DNA of 64,000 nucleotides from Geomonas sp. RF6. Its GTDB lineage: Bacteria > Desulfobacterota > Desulfuromonadia > Geobacterales > Geobacteraceae. A program made the translations under genes and the position numbers. Under the pieces are notes generated by a model. The model saw only the letters and a list, made by a program, of their open reading frames with translations. It searched no databases and was not told the DNA's origin. The number at the start of each line of letters is the position of its first letter. The first letter of the stretch is position 1. Location of the stretch: contig NZ_CP087999.1 in NCBI RefSeq assembly GCF_021044625.1, forward strand, positions 4,113,001-4,177,000, given 5' to 3'. Shown in pieces: positions 41,854-50,521 of the stretch.

Positions 41854-43521
41854 GTGCAGATCGTCATTCCAATGTCAGGCTTCGGCGAGCGTTTTCGCCG
41901 CGCGGGGTACACCGAGCCGAAACCGCTTATAGAAATCGACGGGAAACCGATCATCGCGCACGTCGTGGAGATGTTCCCCGGCGAATCCGACTTCCTCTTC
42001 ATCTGCAACGAGGATCATCTCCGGCACCCCGACTACCGGATGGAGGAGACGCTCCGTCTCCATGCCCCCTCCGGACGCATTGCCGGCATCCCCCCCCACA
42101 AGCTCGGTCCGGTCCACGCAGTACGGCAGGTCGAGCACCTGATCGATCCCGATCGCCCCGTGCTGATAAACTACTGCGACTTTACCTGCTACTGGGACTG
42201 GGATCACTTCCGCTCCTTCGTCGCCCGGACCGCCTGTGCCGGGGCGATACCCGCCTACCGGGGCTTTCACCCTCATTCCCTCGGGAGTACCAACTACGCC
42301 TACCTGCGCGAAGAGGGGGGGTGGGTTTCCGACATCCGCGAAAAGGAGCCCTTTACCTGCGACCGCATGCAGGAGTTCGCCTCCAGCGGTACCTACTACT
42401 TTGCCTCGGGAAGGCTCATGAGCGACGCGCTGCGCGCCGCCGTGGAGCAGGGGTGGCAGGTAGGGGGGGAGTACTACGTGAGCCTCGCCTACAGGCATCT
42501 CTTCGCGCACGATCTTCCGGTGGCGGTGTACCCCCTGCAGCACTTCATGCAGTGGGGGACCCCGGAGGATGTCGCCGAATACCGGGGGTGGTCCGCGGCT
42601 TTCCGGGATTTGGCGGCGGAAAAGGTGCCGTCCCTGCCGGCAGGGACGCTGGTGGTTCCGATGGCGGGGCTGGGGGAGCGCTTTGCGCAGGAAGGGTACC
42701 CCGTTCCTAAGCCGCTCATCCCCGTTTCCGGTGAGCCGATGGTGGTGCAGGCCACCCGTGACCTCCCCGTCGCTGCAAACCACGTCTTCGTCGTGCGAAG
42801 CGACATGCCGGGGCACCGTGAGATCTCCCGCACGCTCGCCGACACCTATCCGGGCGCCGTCATAGAGACCCTCCCCGGCGTAACTGAAGGGCAGGCGTGC
42901 ACAGCTCTGGCCGGGCTCGAGGCGCTGGAGCGCGCGCTGGGGGAGGTGCCCGGTCCCGTCACCTTCGGCGCCTGCGACAACGGCGTCCTCTACGACCCGG
43001 AGCGTTTGAGGCGCCTCCTCGACGACCCCGAAACGGACGTCGTCGTCTGGGGCGCGCGTGGCCACGCAAACGCCGTGCGCCGCCCCGAGATGTTCGGCTG
43101 GATCGACGCCGAAAGAGGAGCGATTCGCGGGATCTCCGTGAAAAAGCCGCTCGGTGACCCCGCAACGGACCCCATCGTTATCGGCACCTTCACCTTCCGC
43201 AGCGCCGCGGATTTCCGCCGGGTGGTGCAGCGCCTGATGAGCCGGGAGGGCCGGGTGAACGGCGAGTTCTACCTCGACTCGTGCATCAACGACGCCCTCC
43301 AGCTCGGGTTGACCTGCCGTCTCTTCGAGGTGGACGGCTATCTGTCGTGGGGGACTCCGAACGACCTGAAAAGCTTCGAGTACTGGCAGTCCTGTTTCCA
43401 CAAGTGGTCCGGCCACAGCTACCTGATGGAGCTCGACGGACGCATCCCTCCGGAGGCGCTTTCCTCCCTTACGCTGCGCTATCAGGCCCTCGTCCCCGAA
43501 GTGCCGCTCCCGCGGATGTGA
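41854..43521 (+). CDS. Tandem nucleotidyltransferase: two NTP_transferase domains in one chain
   Basis: Protein of 555 residues made of two homologous sugar-phosphate nucleotidyltransferase-like domains. Domain 1 (about 1-245) begins IVIPMSGFGERFRRAGYTEP with K23 and has INYCDF (105-110) and QWGTPEDV (233-240). Domain 2 (about 264-520) begins LVVPMAGLGERFAQEGYPVP with K286 and has FGACDNGVLY (371-380) and SWGTPNDL (498-505). The G-x-G-x-R-F and PKPL motifs are intact in both, so each may bind nucleotide. The family usually has one such domain. It may activate one sugar or polyol phosphate twice, two different ones, or one domain may be regulatory. GTG start with AGAGGG upstream; GT2 and GDPD-like genes follow. 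Confidence 0.85.
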   Translation: MQIVIPMSGFGERFRRAGYTEPKPLIEIDGKPIIAHVVEMFPGESDFLFICNEDHLRHPDYRMEETLRLHAPSGRIAGIPPHKLGPVHAVRQVEHLIDPDRPVLINYCDFTCYWDWDHFRSFVARTACAGAIPAYRGFHPHSLGSTNYAYLREEGGWVSDIREKEPFTCDRMQEFASSGTYYFASGRLMSDALRAAVEQGWQVGGEYYVSLAYRHLFAHDLPVAVYPLQHFMQWGTPEDVAEYRGWSAAFRDLAAEKVPSLPAGTLVVPMAGLGERFAQEGYPVPKPLIPVSGEPMVVQATRDLPVAANHVFVVRSDMPGHREISRTLADTYPGAVIETLPGVTEGQACTALAGLEALERALGEVPGPVTFGACDNGVLYDPERLRRLLDDPETDVVVWGARGHANAVRRPEMFGWIDAERGAIRGISVKKPLGDPATDPIVIGTFTFRSAADFRRVVQRLMSREGRVNGEFYLDSCINDALQLGLTCRLFEVDGYLSWGTPNDLKSFEYWQSCFHKWSGHSYLMELDGRIPPEALSSLTLRYQALVPEVPLPRM

Positions 43522-43525
43522 CACC

Positions 43526-44224
43526 GTGCGGCTATCCCTGATCATCCCCTGTTATAACGAGGCCGCGAACCTCCCTCTCCTCCTTGAGCGCTGCGGCGAG
43601 GTGAGCCGCGTCCCCGGGGTGGAGGTCATCGTGGTGGACAACGGCTCCACCGACGAAAGCGCTGCCATCCTTCGGGACCTGCTCCCCCGTTACCCCGGCT
43701 GCCGCAGCGTCACGGTGGAGGTGAATCAGGGGTACGGCAAGGGGATACTCGCCGGGCTCGAGGATGCCAGAGGGGAGATCCTCGCCTGGACCCATGCCGA
43801 CCTGCAGACCGATCCTCTGGACGCGCTGCGCGGACTGGAGCTTTTCGACGGCGAGGCCCCGAACCTTCTGGTAAAGGGACGCCGCCACGGCCGCCCCTTG
43901 GGGGATACCTTCTTCACCGTCGGGATGAGCCTCTTCGAGACCGCCCTTCTGGGGAAGAGGATGTGGGACATCAATGCCCAGCCCACCATGTTCCCGCGCG
44001 CCTTCTTCCTCACTTGGCAGGAGCCGCCGCACGACTTCTCCCTCGATCTCTACGCCTACCACCAGGCGCTTTGCCAGCAAATGGCGGTGCGCCGTTTTCC
44101 GGTACGCTTCGGGGAGCGGGCCCACGGCGTCTCCCACTGGAACGTGAGCTGGAGCGCCAGGCGCAAATTCATCCGCAGGACAGTCTCTTTCAGCCTGCAG
44201 CTAAAAAAGAGGCTCAAACGATGA
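43526..44224 (+). CDS. GT2 glycosyltransferase (polyprenyl-phosphate sugar synthase-like)
   Basis: GT-A enzyme of 232 residues: LSLIIPCYNEAANLPLLLER, VVDNGSTDES, QGYGKGILAGLEDARGE and WTHADLQTDPLDAL. The N-Q-G-Y-G-K-G motif and the D-x-Q-x-D site are typical of DPM1/polyprenyl-phosphate glycosyltransferases, but the C-terminal membrane anchors are missing. It may load a sugar onto a lipid carrier for the membrane GT-C proteins encoded nearby. GTG start, four bases after the preceding gene; overlaps the next by ATGA. Confidence 0.87.
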   Translation: MRLSLIIPCYNEAANLPLLLERCGEVSRVPGVEVIVVDNGSTDESAAILRDLLPRYPGCRSVTVEVNQGYGKGILAGLEDARGEILAWTHADLQTDPLDALRGLELFDGEAPNLLVKGRRHGRPLGDTFFTVGMSLFETALLGKRMWDINAQPTMFPRAFFLTWQEPPHDFSLDLYAYHQALCQQMAVRRFPVRFGERAHGVSHWNVSWSARRKFIRRTVSFSLQLKKRLKR

Positions 44225-44820
44225 AAATTATCCGGCACCGTCTGAACACCATGGCAGAGCTGAAGGCGACCCCCGCCTGCTACGGCGTGGAGGTGGACAT
44301 CCGCAGCCGCGGGGACGAGCTCATCATCCACCACGACCCCTTCGCCTCCGGGGAGCCTTTCGAGGAGTGGCTCGGCGCCTACAGGCACGGGACCCTCATC
44401 CTCAACGTGAAGGAGGAAGGACTGGAAGGGCGCCTCCTCGAGCTCCTCGAGTCGCGCGGCATGGAGGACTACTTCCTTCTCGATCAGTCCTTCCCCTTCC
44501 TCCTGAAATGGGCCCCGGCGCTGAAGGGGCGCTGCGCGGTACGGGTGTCGGAGTTCGAATCGGTGGAAACCGCGCTCGCCCTGGCCGGCAAGGCACGCTG
44601 GGTCTGGGTCGACTGCTTCAGCACTTTTCCCCTCTCCGGTGCGGATGCCTGCCGGCTGAAGGATGCAGGGTTCCGGCTCTGTCTCGTCTCCCCCGAGCTC
44701 CAGGGGCGCGACCCCGACACCGAGGTACCCGAGCTGGTCCGGCTCCTGGGGAGGCGGGGGATCGAAGCGGACGCGGTGTGCACGAAGCGCCCCGATCTCT
44801 GGGAAAGGGTGGCGCAGTGA
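44221..44820 (+). CDS. Small GDPD/PI-PLC-like TIM-barrel protein
   Basis: Protein of 199 residues resembling a shortened glycerophosphodiester phosphodiesterase barrel: H6-R7 (IIRHRLN), then GVEVDIRSRGDELIIHHDP with E24, D26 and H38 in the spacing of the GDPD metal/catalytic residues, and LILNVKEEGLE for the next strand. There is no signal peptide, so it should act in the cytoplasm, unlike most glycerol-phosphodiesterases that degrade lipids outside. Linked by ATGA overlap to a GT2 gene and next to a kinase fusion, it may cleave or form a phosphodiester intermediate of the glycan pathway. Function is inferred by fold only. Confidence 0.7.
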   Translation: MKIIRHRLNTMAELKATPACYGVEVDIRSRGDELIIHHDPFASGEPFEEWLGAYRHGTLILNVKEEGLEGRLLELLESRGMEDYFLLDQSFPFLLKWAPALKGRCAVRVSEFESVETALALAGKARWVWVDCFSTFPLSGADACRLKDAGFRLCLVSPELQGRDPDTEVPELVRLLGRRGIEADAVCTKRPDLWERVAQ

Positions 44821-44821
44821 C

Positions 44822-46867
44822 GTGAAGAAGCTGCCGCTGCATCTCCTTTTTCTGCTCGGTCTGGCGATCCGCCTCGCCCTCATCTTTACCAGCGTCTCCT
44901 CGGCCGTAACAGACTGGTTCGTCCCCTTTCTCGACGCCACGACGGAGCGCTTCACGCTGGACCCGTGGTCCCTCTGGATGCACGGCGGGGGGACGGGGCT
45001 CGCCTTCCCCTACGGCTACGCCATGTGGTTTCTTTTCCTGCCGCTGACCGTTGCGGCAAAGGTCCTCGGGATCCCCCTGCAGTACGCCTACGGCTTCACG
45101 CTCCTTGCCGGCGACTGCGCCCTCCTGTCCGTGCTGCGCCGCCTGCTCCCCGGGCGGGACCGGCTGCTCCTCGGGGCCTACTGGCTCTCCCCCATCGTGA
45201 TCCTCGCAAGCTACGGGCTCGGATTCAACGACGTGCTCCCGGCGCTCCTTCTGGTCCTCGCGCTGTACTTCACCCGAGAGCTCCGCCTGCAAAGCGCGGG
45301 GGCCGCCTGCATCGCCGCCGTTTCCGCAAAGCTGAGCATGGCGCTGGCGGTCCCTTTCTTCGTCATCTATCTGTACAACAACCGGGCGCTGAGGCAGCTG
45401 TTGCCGCGCTTTGTCAGGGGGGCGCTCCTCGCCGCGGCGGTGCTCGTCCTCCCTTTTCTCTTTTCCGACAGCGGGTGGCGGATGGTCTTTGGCAACCGGG
45501 AGATCGGCAGGGTCTACAGCCTGGCCCTCGATGTCGGCGCGGACACCCGCATCTACCTCGTTCCCCTGATCTACCTGGTGATGCTGTACCTTGTCTGGCG
45601 GGTACGACGCCTCAACTACGAGCTTTTTCACGCCACCCTCGGCATGGTATTTCTCCTGGTGGTCCTCATGACCCCGGCGGCACCGGGGTGGTTCATCTGG
45701 GCGCTGCCGTGGCTCGTATCGTACCAGGCGATGAGCGGGACGACGGGGATAGCCCTGGCGGGAGTCTTTTCCGGGCTCTATCTGCTGAGCACCCTCCTTA
45801 CCACCCCCTTGCATCTCATGGGGTGGGGGACGCTCGACCTGCTGGGCGCTTTCCGACTGAGCGCGGGGGAGGGGAGTCATGCCGCCTCCCTTCTGCACAC
45901 CGTCATGGTGGCGAGCGGCGTCATCCTGACCCTGCGCATCTGGCGTGAAGGGGTCACCCGCAACGACTACTTCAGGCTGAGCCGCAAGCCGTTTGTCGTC
46001 GGGGTGGCCGGCGACTCAGGGGCCGGGAAGGATACCTTTTGCGACGCGCTCGCCGCCCTTTTCGGCAGTCACTCCGTCGCCACCGTCTCCGGGGACGATT
46101 ATCACCTGTGGGACAGGCAGAAGCCGATGTGGCAGGTCATGACCCATCTGAATCCGAAGGCGAACGACCTGGAGGGGTTTGTGAATGCGGTGGTGGCCCT
46201 CACCGACGGCAGGAGCATTCAGTCCCGGCACTACGACCACGGCTCCGGCAAGATGAGCAGGCCCTTCACGGTAAAAAGCAACGACTTCATCATCGCCAGC
46301 GGCCTGCACGCCCTCTACCTGCCGATGCTGCGCGACCGCTACGACCTGAGCATCTTTCTCGACATCGACGAGGGACTGCGCCGTCACTTCAAGGTGGTGC
46401 GCGACGTCGAGCAAAGGGGGCACAGCACCGCCGCTGTCCTCCAGTCGTTCGAGCGCAGGGAGCCGGATGCGGCGCGCTTCATCCGCCCCCAGGCGGAGCA
46501 CGCCGACCTGATACTCTCTCTCCAGCCGGCCCATGAGGGGCTCCTGGAGCACCCCGGCGAAAAGCCCCTCACTTTCAAGCTCGTGGCGCGCTCGCGTCTG
46601 GGGATGGACGATCTGCTTCTGAGAAGGGTGCTGGTTGGGGTCTGCGGGCTCCACGTGGAAATCGCGGAGGGGGAGGGGGGCGTAGCTGTCCTTTCCGTCC
46701 AGGATGACGCCTCCTCGGAGGATATCGCCCTGGCTGCCCGCCTGCTTTGCCCCTCGATCCTCGAGTTCCTGGACATAGAGCCGGGATGGGAGGGGGGCGC
46801 ACTCGGTCTCATGCAGCTGGTCACCCTCACCCACATAAACCAGGCACTGACCAGGAGGTTCGTCTAG
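44822..46867 (+). CDS. Fusion of a GT-C membrane protein and a phosphoribulokinase/uridine-kinase domain
   Basis: Protein of 681 residues from a GTG start. Residues 1-370 form about ten transmembrane helices of GT-C type (DWFVPFLDATTERFTLDPW loop after helix 1, FNDVLPALLLVLALYF, TPAAPGWFIWALPW). Residues 390-600 are a P-loop kinase of the PRK/uridine-kinase family: Walker A GDSGAGKDT (397-405), SGDDYHLWDR (423-432), THLNPKANDL (441-450) and the HYDHGSG (470-476) motif of that family; the last 80 residues are unassigned. The join is in frame with no stop or repeat. A cytoplasmic kinase tethered to a membrane sugar transferase suggests coupled phosphorylation and transfer. I know no characterised protein with this architecture. 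Next gene overlaps by one base. Confidence 0.85.
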   Translation: MKKLPLHLLFLLGLAIRLALIFTSVSSAVTDWFVPFLDATTERFTLDPWSLWMHGGGTGLAFPYGYAMWFLFLPLTVAAKVLGIPLQYAYGFTLLAGDCALLSVLRRLLPGRDRLLLGAYWLSPIVILASYGLGFNDVLPALLLVLALYFTRELRLQSAGAACIAAVSAKLSMALAVPFFVIYLYNNRALRQLLPRFVRGALLAAAVLVLPFLFSDSGWRMVFGNREIGRVYSLALDVGADTRIYLVPLIYLVMLYLVWRVRRLNYELFHATLGMVFLLVVLMTPAAPGWFIWALPWLVSYQAMSGTTGIALAGVFSGLYLLSTLLTTPLHLMGWGTLDLLGAFRLSAGEGSHAASLLHTVMVASGVILTLRIWREGVTRNDYFRLSRKPFVVGVAGDSGAGKDTFCDALAALFGSHSVATVSGDDYHLWDRQKPMWQVMTHLNPKANDLEGFVNAVVALTDGRSIQSRHYDHGSGKMSRPFTVKSNDFIIASGLHALYLPMLRDRYDLSIFLDIDEGLRRHFKVVRDVEQRGHSTAAVLQSFERREPDAARFIRPQAEHADLILSLQPAHEGLLEHPGEKPLTFKLVARSRLGMDDLLLRRVLVGVCGLHVEIAEGEGGVAVLSVQDDASSEDIALAARLLCPSILEFLDIEPGWEGGALGLMQLVTLTHINQALTRRFV

Positions 46868-47616
46868 TGAAAATCCTCAATCCCGGCCGCCTCACCCGTC
46901 TCCCCGACGCCATCATCTTCGACACGGACAACACGCTCTACCCGTACGACCCCGCTCATGCGGCGGCGCAGCAGGCGCTGAAGGAAAAGGTGGTGCGCAC
47001 CTTCTCCATCGGGGAGGCGCAGTTCGACCGGGCATTCAGCGAGGCGCGCCAGCAGGTGAAGGCGGGACTGAAGAACACTGCATCCTCGCACAGCCGCCTC
47101 CTCTACGTGCAGCGCATGCTGGAGATCATGGGGCTCGGCTCGCAGGTGCTCCATGCCCTCGACTTCGAGCAGACGTACTGGCGGAGCTTTCTGAACCACG
47201 CCGTCCTTTTTCCTGAGGTGCGGGAGTTACTCGACGACATCCGGCTGCTGGGGATCCCCACCGCCATCGTCACCGATCTCACCGCCCAGATTCAGTTCCG
47301 CAAGGTGGTCTACTTTGGCCTCGATCATCATTTCGACTACATCGTCACCAGTGAGGAGGCGGGATACGACAAGCCGCACGAGGCGCCTTTCCGGCTGGCC
47401 CTGCAGAAGATCCGCCCGAAGGGGGAGTGCATCTGGATGATCGGCGACAACCCGGTGAACGACATCCGCGGCGGCCGTGAGCACATCAATGCGGTGACCC
47501 TGCAAAAACTCCATCCCGGAGCTGAACTGGGGAGAGGTGAAGACGCGCCTGATGCCGCTTTCGAGGAGTTTGCCGCGCTGAGGCGTCTCGTCGCCCGTCT
47601 GCAGGACGCACGGTGA
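46867..47616 (+). CDS. HAD-family hydrolase
   Basis: Cytoplasmic phosphatase-like protein of 249 residues with motif I FDTDNTLYPYD (D19, D21), a helical cap, motif II in TAIVTDLTA, the lysine KPHEAPF and motif IV MIGDNPVNDIRGGRE. All HAD catalytic residues seem present. GTG start overlapping the preceding stop (TAGTG) and GTGA overlap with the aldolase gene imply it acts in the same pathway, perhaps removing phosphate from the aldol product. Confidence 0.85.
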   Translation: MKILNPGRLTRLPDAIIFDTDNTLYPYDPAHAAAQQALKEKVVRTFSIGEAQFDRAFSEARQQVKAGLKNTASSHSRLLYVQRMLEIMGLGSQVLHALDFEQTYWRSFLNHAVLFPEVRELLDDIRLLGIPTAIVTDLTAQIQFRKVVYFGLDHHFDYIVTSEEAGYDKPHEAPFRLALQKIRPKGECIWMIGDNPVNDIRGGREHINAVTLQKLHPGAELGRGEDAPDAAFEEFAALRRLVARLQDAR

Positions 47617-48665
47617 AGGGGGATGCCGTGAGGGAATCGATCGTCCGCTACTGCTCGCGACTCGGGGGGGATCCTCTGCTCGTGCAGGGCGCCGGGGGGA
47701 ACGTCTCCTGGAAGGAAGGCGACACCCTGTGGGTGAAGGCTTCCGGTACCTGGCTGGCGCATGCCGGGCAGGAAGAGATCTTCGTGCCGGTAGACCTCGT
47801 GCATCTGCGGGGAGCATTGAGCCTCGGCGATTTCTCGGTGCGCCCCAGGGTGCGCGGGGAATCCTCCCTGAGGCCATCGATCGAGACGCTACTGCACGCC
47901 CTGATGCCGCAGCGCGTGGTCGTGCATCTGCACCCTGTGGAAGTCGTGGCCCGTCTTGTGCGCAGCACCTGCGGCGCTGAACTCGAGGACCTTTTCGGCT
48001 CTTCCCTTCCCTGGACACTCGTGGGGTACCACAAACCGGGAGCCGCGCTGGCTGCGGCGGTACGCGCTGCGCTTGTCGAAGTCCCGGGGGCAGCGGTGGT
48101 ATTTCTGAGGAATCACGGTCTGGTGGTCGGTGGAAAGGATGTGGAAGAGGTCGATGCTCTCCTGGAGGTGATTATCTCCACGGTGACCGGTACCTGCGCC
48201 GCTCTTGCCGGTGCGGCACACGGAGATACGGAAGGTAAAATGCCGGAGCCGCTGCTGGCGCCGGACGGCAGGTGCTACCTTCCTGTCGACGGCGCCGGGA
48301 TCCAGAACCTGTCACATCCCCTTTTCTTTGACCGGCTGGAGCGCGACTGGGCGCTCTGCCCCGACCATGTGGTTTTTCTTGGAGGGCGTCCCGCCTGCTA
48401 CCCGTCGCTCGATGACGTCCTTGAAGACATCGAGAGGGGAAATGACTCCGAACTCTTCTTTGTGAAAGGGGAGGGGGTCTACTCGGCGCCCACTCTGAGC
48501 GCGGCGCAGCGGGTTCAGCTCCAGTGCTTTTACGATGTGCTGGCGCGCCAGTCACCCGATTCCCCTCTGCACACGCTCGACTGCTACCAGGTTGCGGAGC
48601 TGCTCGCGTGGGATGCAGAGCGTTACAGGCAGCAGCTTGCCAGGGGGGAAGGGGGCACGGTGTGA
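47613..48665 (+). CDS. Class II aldolase/adducin-family protein with C-terminal extension
   Basis: Protein of 350 residues. The N-terminal class II aldolase domain (about 1-215) has VQGAGGNVSWK, E91, the zinc histidines H105 and H107 (VVHLHPVEV) and H168 (RNHGLVV), as in fuculose/rhamnulose-phosphate aldolases. The C-terminal part (about 235-345, with CPDHVVFLGG and FFVKGEGVY) resembles the middle portion of RhaD-like bifunctional proteins, so it is longer than the 215-residue simple aldolases. It may form a C-C bond between dihydroxyacetone phosphate and an aldehyde, or act as a lyase. Coupled to the HAD gene. Confidence 0.83.
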   Translation: MKGDAVRESIVRYCSRLGGDPLLVQGAGGNVSWKEGDTLWVKASGTWLAHAGQEEIFVPVDLVHLRGALSLGDFSVRPRVRGESSLRPSIETLLHALMPQRVVVHLHPVEVVARLVRSTCGAELEDLFGSSLPWTLVGYHKPGAALAAAVRAALVEVPGAAVVFLRNHGLVVGGKDVEEVDALLEVIISTVTGTCAALAGAAHGDTEGKMPEPLLAPDGRCYLPVDGAGIQNLSHPLFFDRLERDWALCPDHVVFLGGRPACYPSLDDVLEDIERGNDSELFFVKGEGVYSAPTLSAAQRVQLQCFYDVLARQSPDSPLHTLDCYQVAELLAWDAERYRQQLARGEGGTV

Positions 48666-48682
48666 GGAAGGGAGATTCTGCC

Positions 48683-50428
48683 ATGACAAACCTGTCCCTC
48701 TCCAGAAAAGATACCGTCTGGCTCCTTCTTGTGGCGACGCTGGTCCTCTTCTACCTCGTCGTGGCGGGGGCGGCCAATGCCGATCTGACGGTGGGGCGCT
48801 TCGCGCTCTTCATGGACGAGCGGATCACCTTCGACGGCGTCAAGAATATCCTGCATCCCGCCGGCTGGTCCCATTTCCTCTGGAGCATCGCCGACGGCGG
48901 CGACCATCGTTACGGGCGGTCGCTGTGGAACTCCATGGCGCTCTTCTGCGCGTTGCCGGAGTACTTCTTCGGGGAGCCGGGGCAGATCTTCGCAGGGAGA
49001 ATGAGCGGCGTCGTCATCCTTCTTTCCGCCTTCCTCGTCCTCACCTTCACCTTTGTGAAGCGGTGGTATCTGCGTTTTCTGCTCATGGCATCCCTTCTGG
49101 CGATGCCGTATGCCGATTACTACATGAGCATGCCGAAACCGGAGCCACTCCAGATGCTTTTCATCGCCATCTTCCTGTACTTCTTCAGGAAGGAGGAGAT
49201 GAGCTTCAGGGGGAGCTACTGGATATTTCTCGGCCTCGCTTTCGGCACGAAGATCTCCGCCCTGCCGTTGGTCGGGGTCTTCGGGGCGGCCGCCATCATC
49301 AAGGGCTTCTCCCGGCGCGGTCTGGATCAATCTGTCTGTGAGCTCCTGCGTGCGGCGGGCTTTTTCCTTGCCGGGCTTGCCCTCGCTGTCCCCATTTTGC
49401 TAAAACCGGTGGCGATCTCCCTGCTCCTTTTCTGCCTCTTTGACACGCTTGTTACCAGGAAGCTCCGCATCCCCCAATCTGCTGCCAACGTCACCATGGC
49501 CGCCCTCCTCATCGCCGGCAACGGTCTCGCCGCATGGTGGTCCATCTACCTGGGGGAGGGGTCGGGCCTGGCGGTTTGGGTAGGGAACACCTTCCTGAAC
49601 ACCGGTCATGGCAGTGACCTCCGCAGCATCGGCTTTGGGAGCTGGGTCGACTTCTTCGTCCACGACTGGATGGTCGCGCCGGCTGCGCTCACCGCGCTTC
49701 TCCTGGCGATCGTCCTGGCGCTCCTTGCTTGCTTCGGTATAAGGCAGGTGCAAAAGAGTGGGGTGCCGGAAGGGGCGGCTGACGCGGTTCCCGCCCTCGT
49801 TTTGCTGAGCGGTCTCGCGCTGGTGCTCGCTATTTTCAGCGGGGTGCACCGGCTTTGGGGGTTTTACCTTTTTCCCGGCACCATATTGGCGCTCGTCGGC
49901 CTCTTCGGCCTGGTGGAGATACACCTCCCGGAAAAGGGATGCTGTCCCGGGAGGGAGGACCGCAGCGCAGGGAGATATCTTTCTCTTTCCGCACTGGCAC
50001 TGGTTGCCGTCATCACCGTCTGCTGGTGGTTTCCGCTCAGCATCCAGAAGTACCGGCAGCTGGCCAGACGGACCGCCGCTCCCCAGTACCGGGACGATTA
50101 CCTGTCGTATCTGAAGCTCACAGATTTTTTGGCTGGTTACGCGGACGGGAAAAAGGGGGCGGTGTCCGTTTCCTTTGACCCGTCCCTGTTCATTCCTGTA
50201 AGCTGCCCGAAATACAAGATTACGGAGTTCTGGGGGGAGGGGCCTCACTGGGGGGAGGGGGTGGACGTCGTTGTGGTCGCCAAAGACAACGCACCTTGCA
50301 GCGTGGTTCCGAATGGCTCCCCCGGGTCTGCGCCCACCCTCGCGGAGGGCTCAGAGTATGACAAACGGTACGAGCGCCGACTGAGATTGCCAAATGGCGG
50401 CGAGGTTTTCGTGGCACGAGGCGAATGA
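48683..50428 (+). CDS. Large GT-C-like integral membrane protein
   Basis: Membrane protein of 581 residues with about eleven helices, unrecognised at the level of a named family. The loop after helix 1 has ALFMDERITFDGVKNILHP, an acidic D-E-R motif typical of ArnT/PMT-type GT-C enzymes; later parts include FAGRMSGVVILLSAFLVL and a C-terminal periplasmic tail (from about 515). It might add a sugar or other group to a lipid-linked acceptor or exported protein. GGGAG precedes the ATG. It begins 17 bases after the aldolase gene. Confidence 0.7.
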   Translation: MTNLSLSRKDTVWLLLVATLVLFYLVVAGAANADLTVGRFALFMDERITFDGVKNILHPAGWSHFLWSIADGGDHRYGRSLWNSMALFCALPEYFFGEPGQIFAGRMSGVVILLSAFLVLTFTFVKRWYLRFLLMASLLAMPYADYYMSMPKPEPLQMLFIAIFLYFFRKEEMSFRGSYWIFLGLAFGTKISALPLVGVFGAAAIIKGFSRRGLDQSVCELLRAAGFFLAGLALAVPILLKPVAISLLLFCLFDTLVTRKLRIPQSAANVTMAALLIAGNGLAAWWSIYLGEGSGLAVWVGNTFLNTGHGSDLRSIGFGSWVDFFVHDWMVAPAALTALLLAIVLALLACFGIRQVQKSGVPEGAADAVPALVLLSGLALVLAIFSGVHRLWGFYLFPGTILALVGLFGLVEIHLPEKGCCPGREDRSAGRYLSLSALALVAVITVCWWFPLSIQKYRQLARRTAAPQYRDDYLSYLKLTDFLAGYADGKKGAVSVSFDPSLFIPVSCPKYKITEFWGEGPHWGEGVDVVVVAKDNAPCSVVPNGSPGSAPTLAEGSEYDKRYERRLRLPNGGEVFVARGE

Positions 50429-50521
50429 TCAAAGGATGCTGCGGTCGGCTGATGCGATGCAGGGGCGTCTTGAAGCACGACAAGGGTGCGTAGCGGTGGC
50501 GGGGGAGGGGTACTGGCGGGG

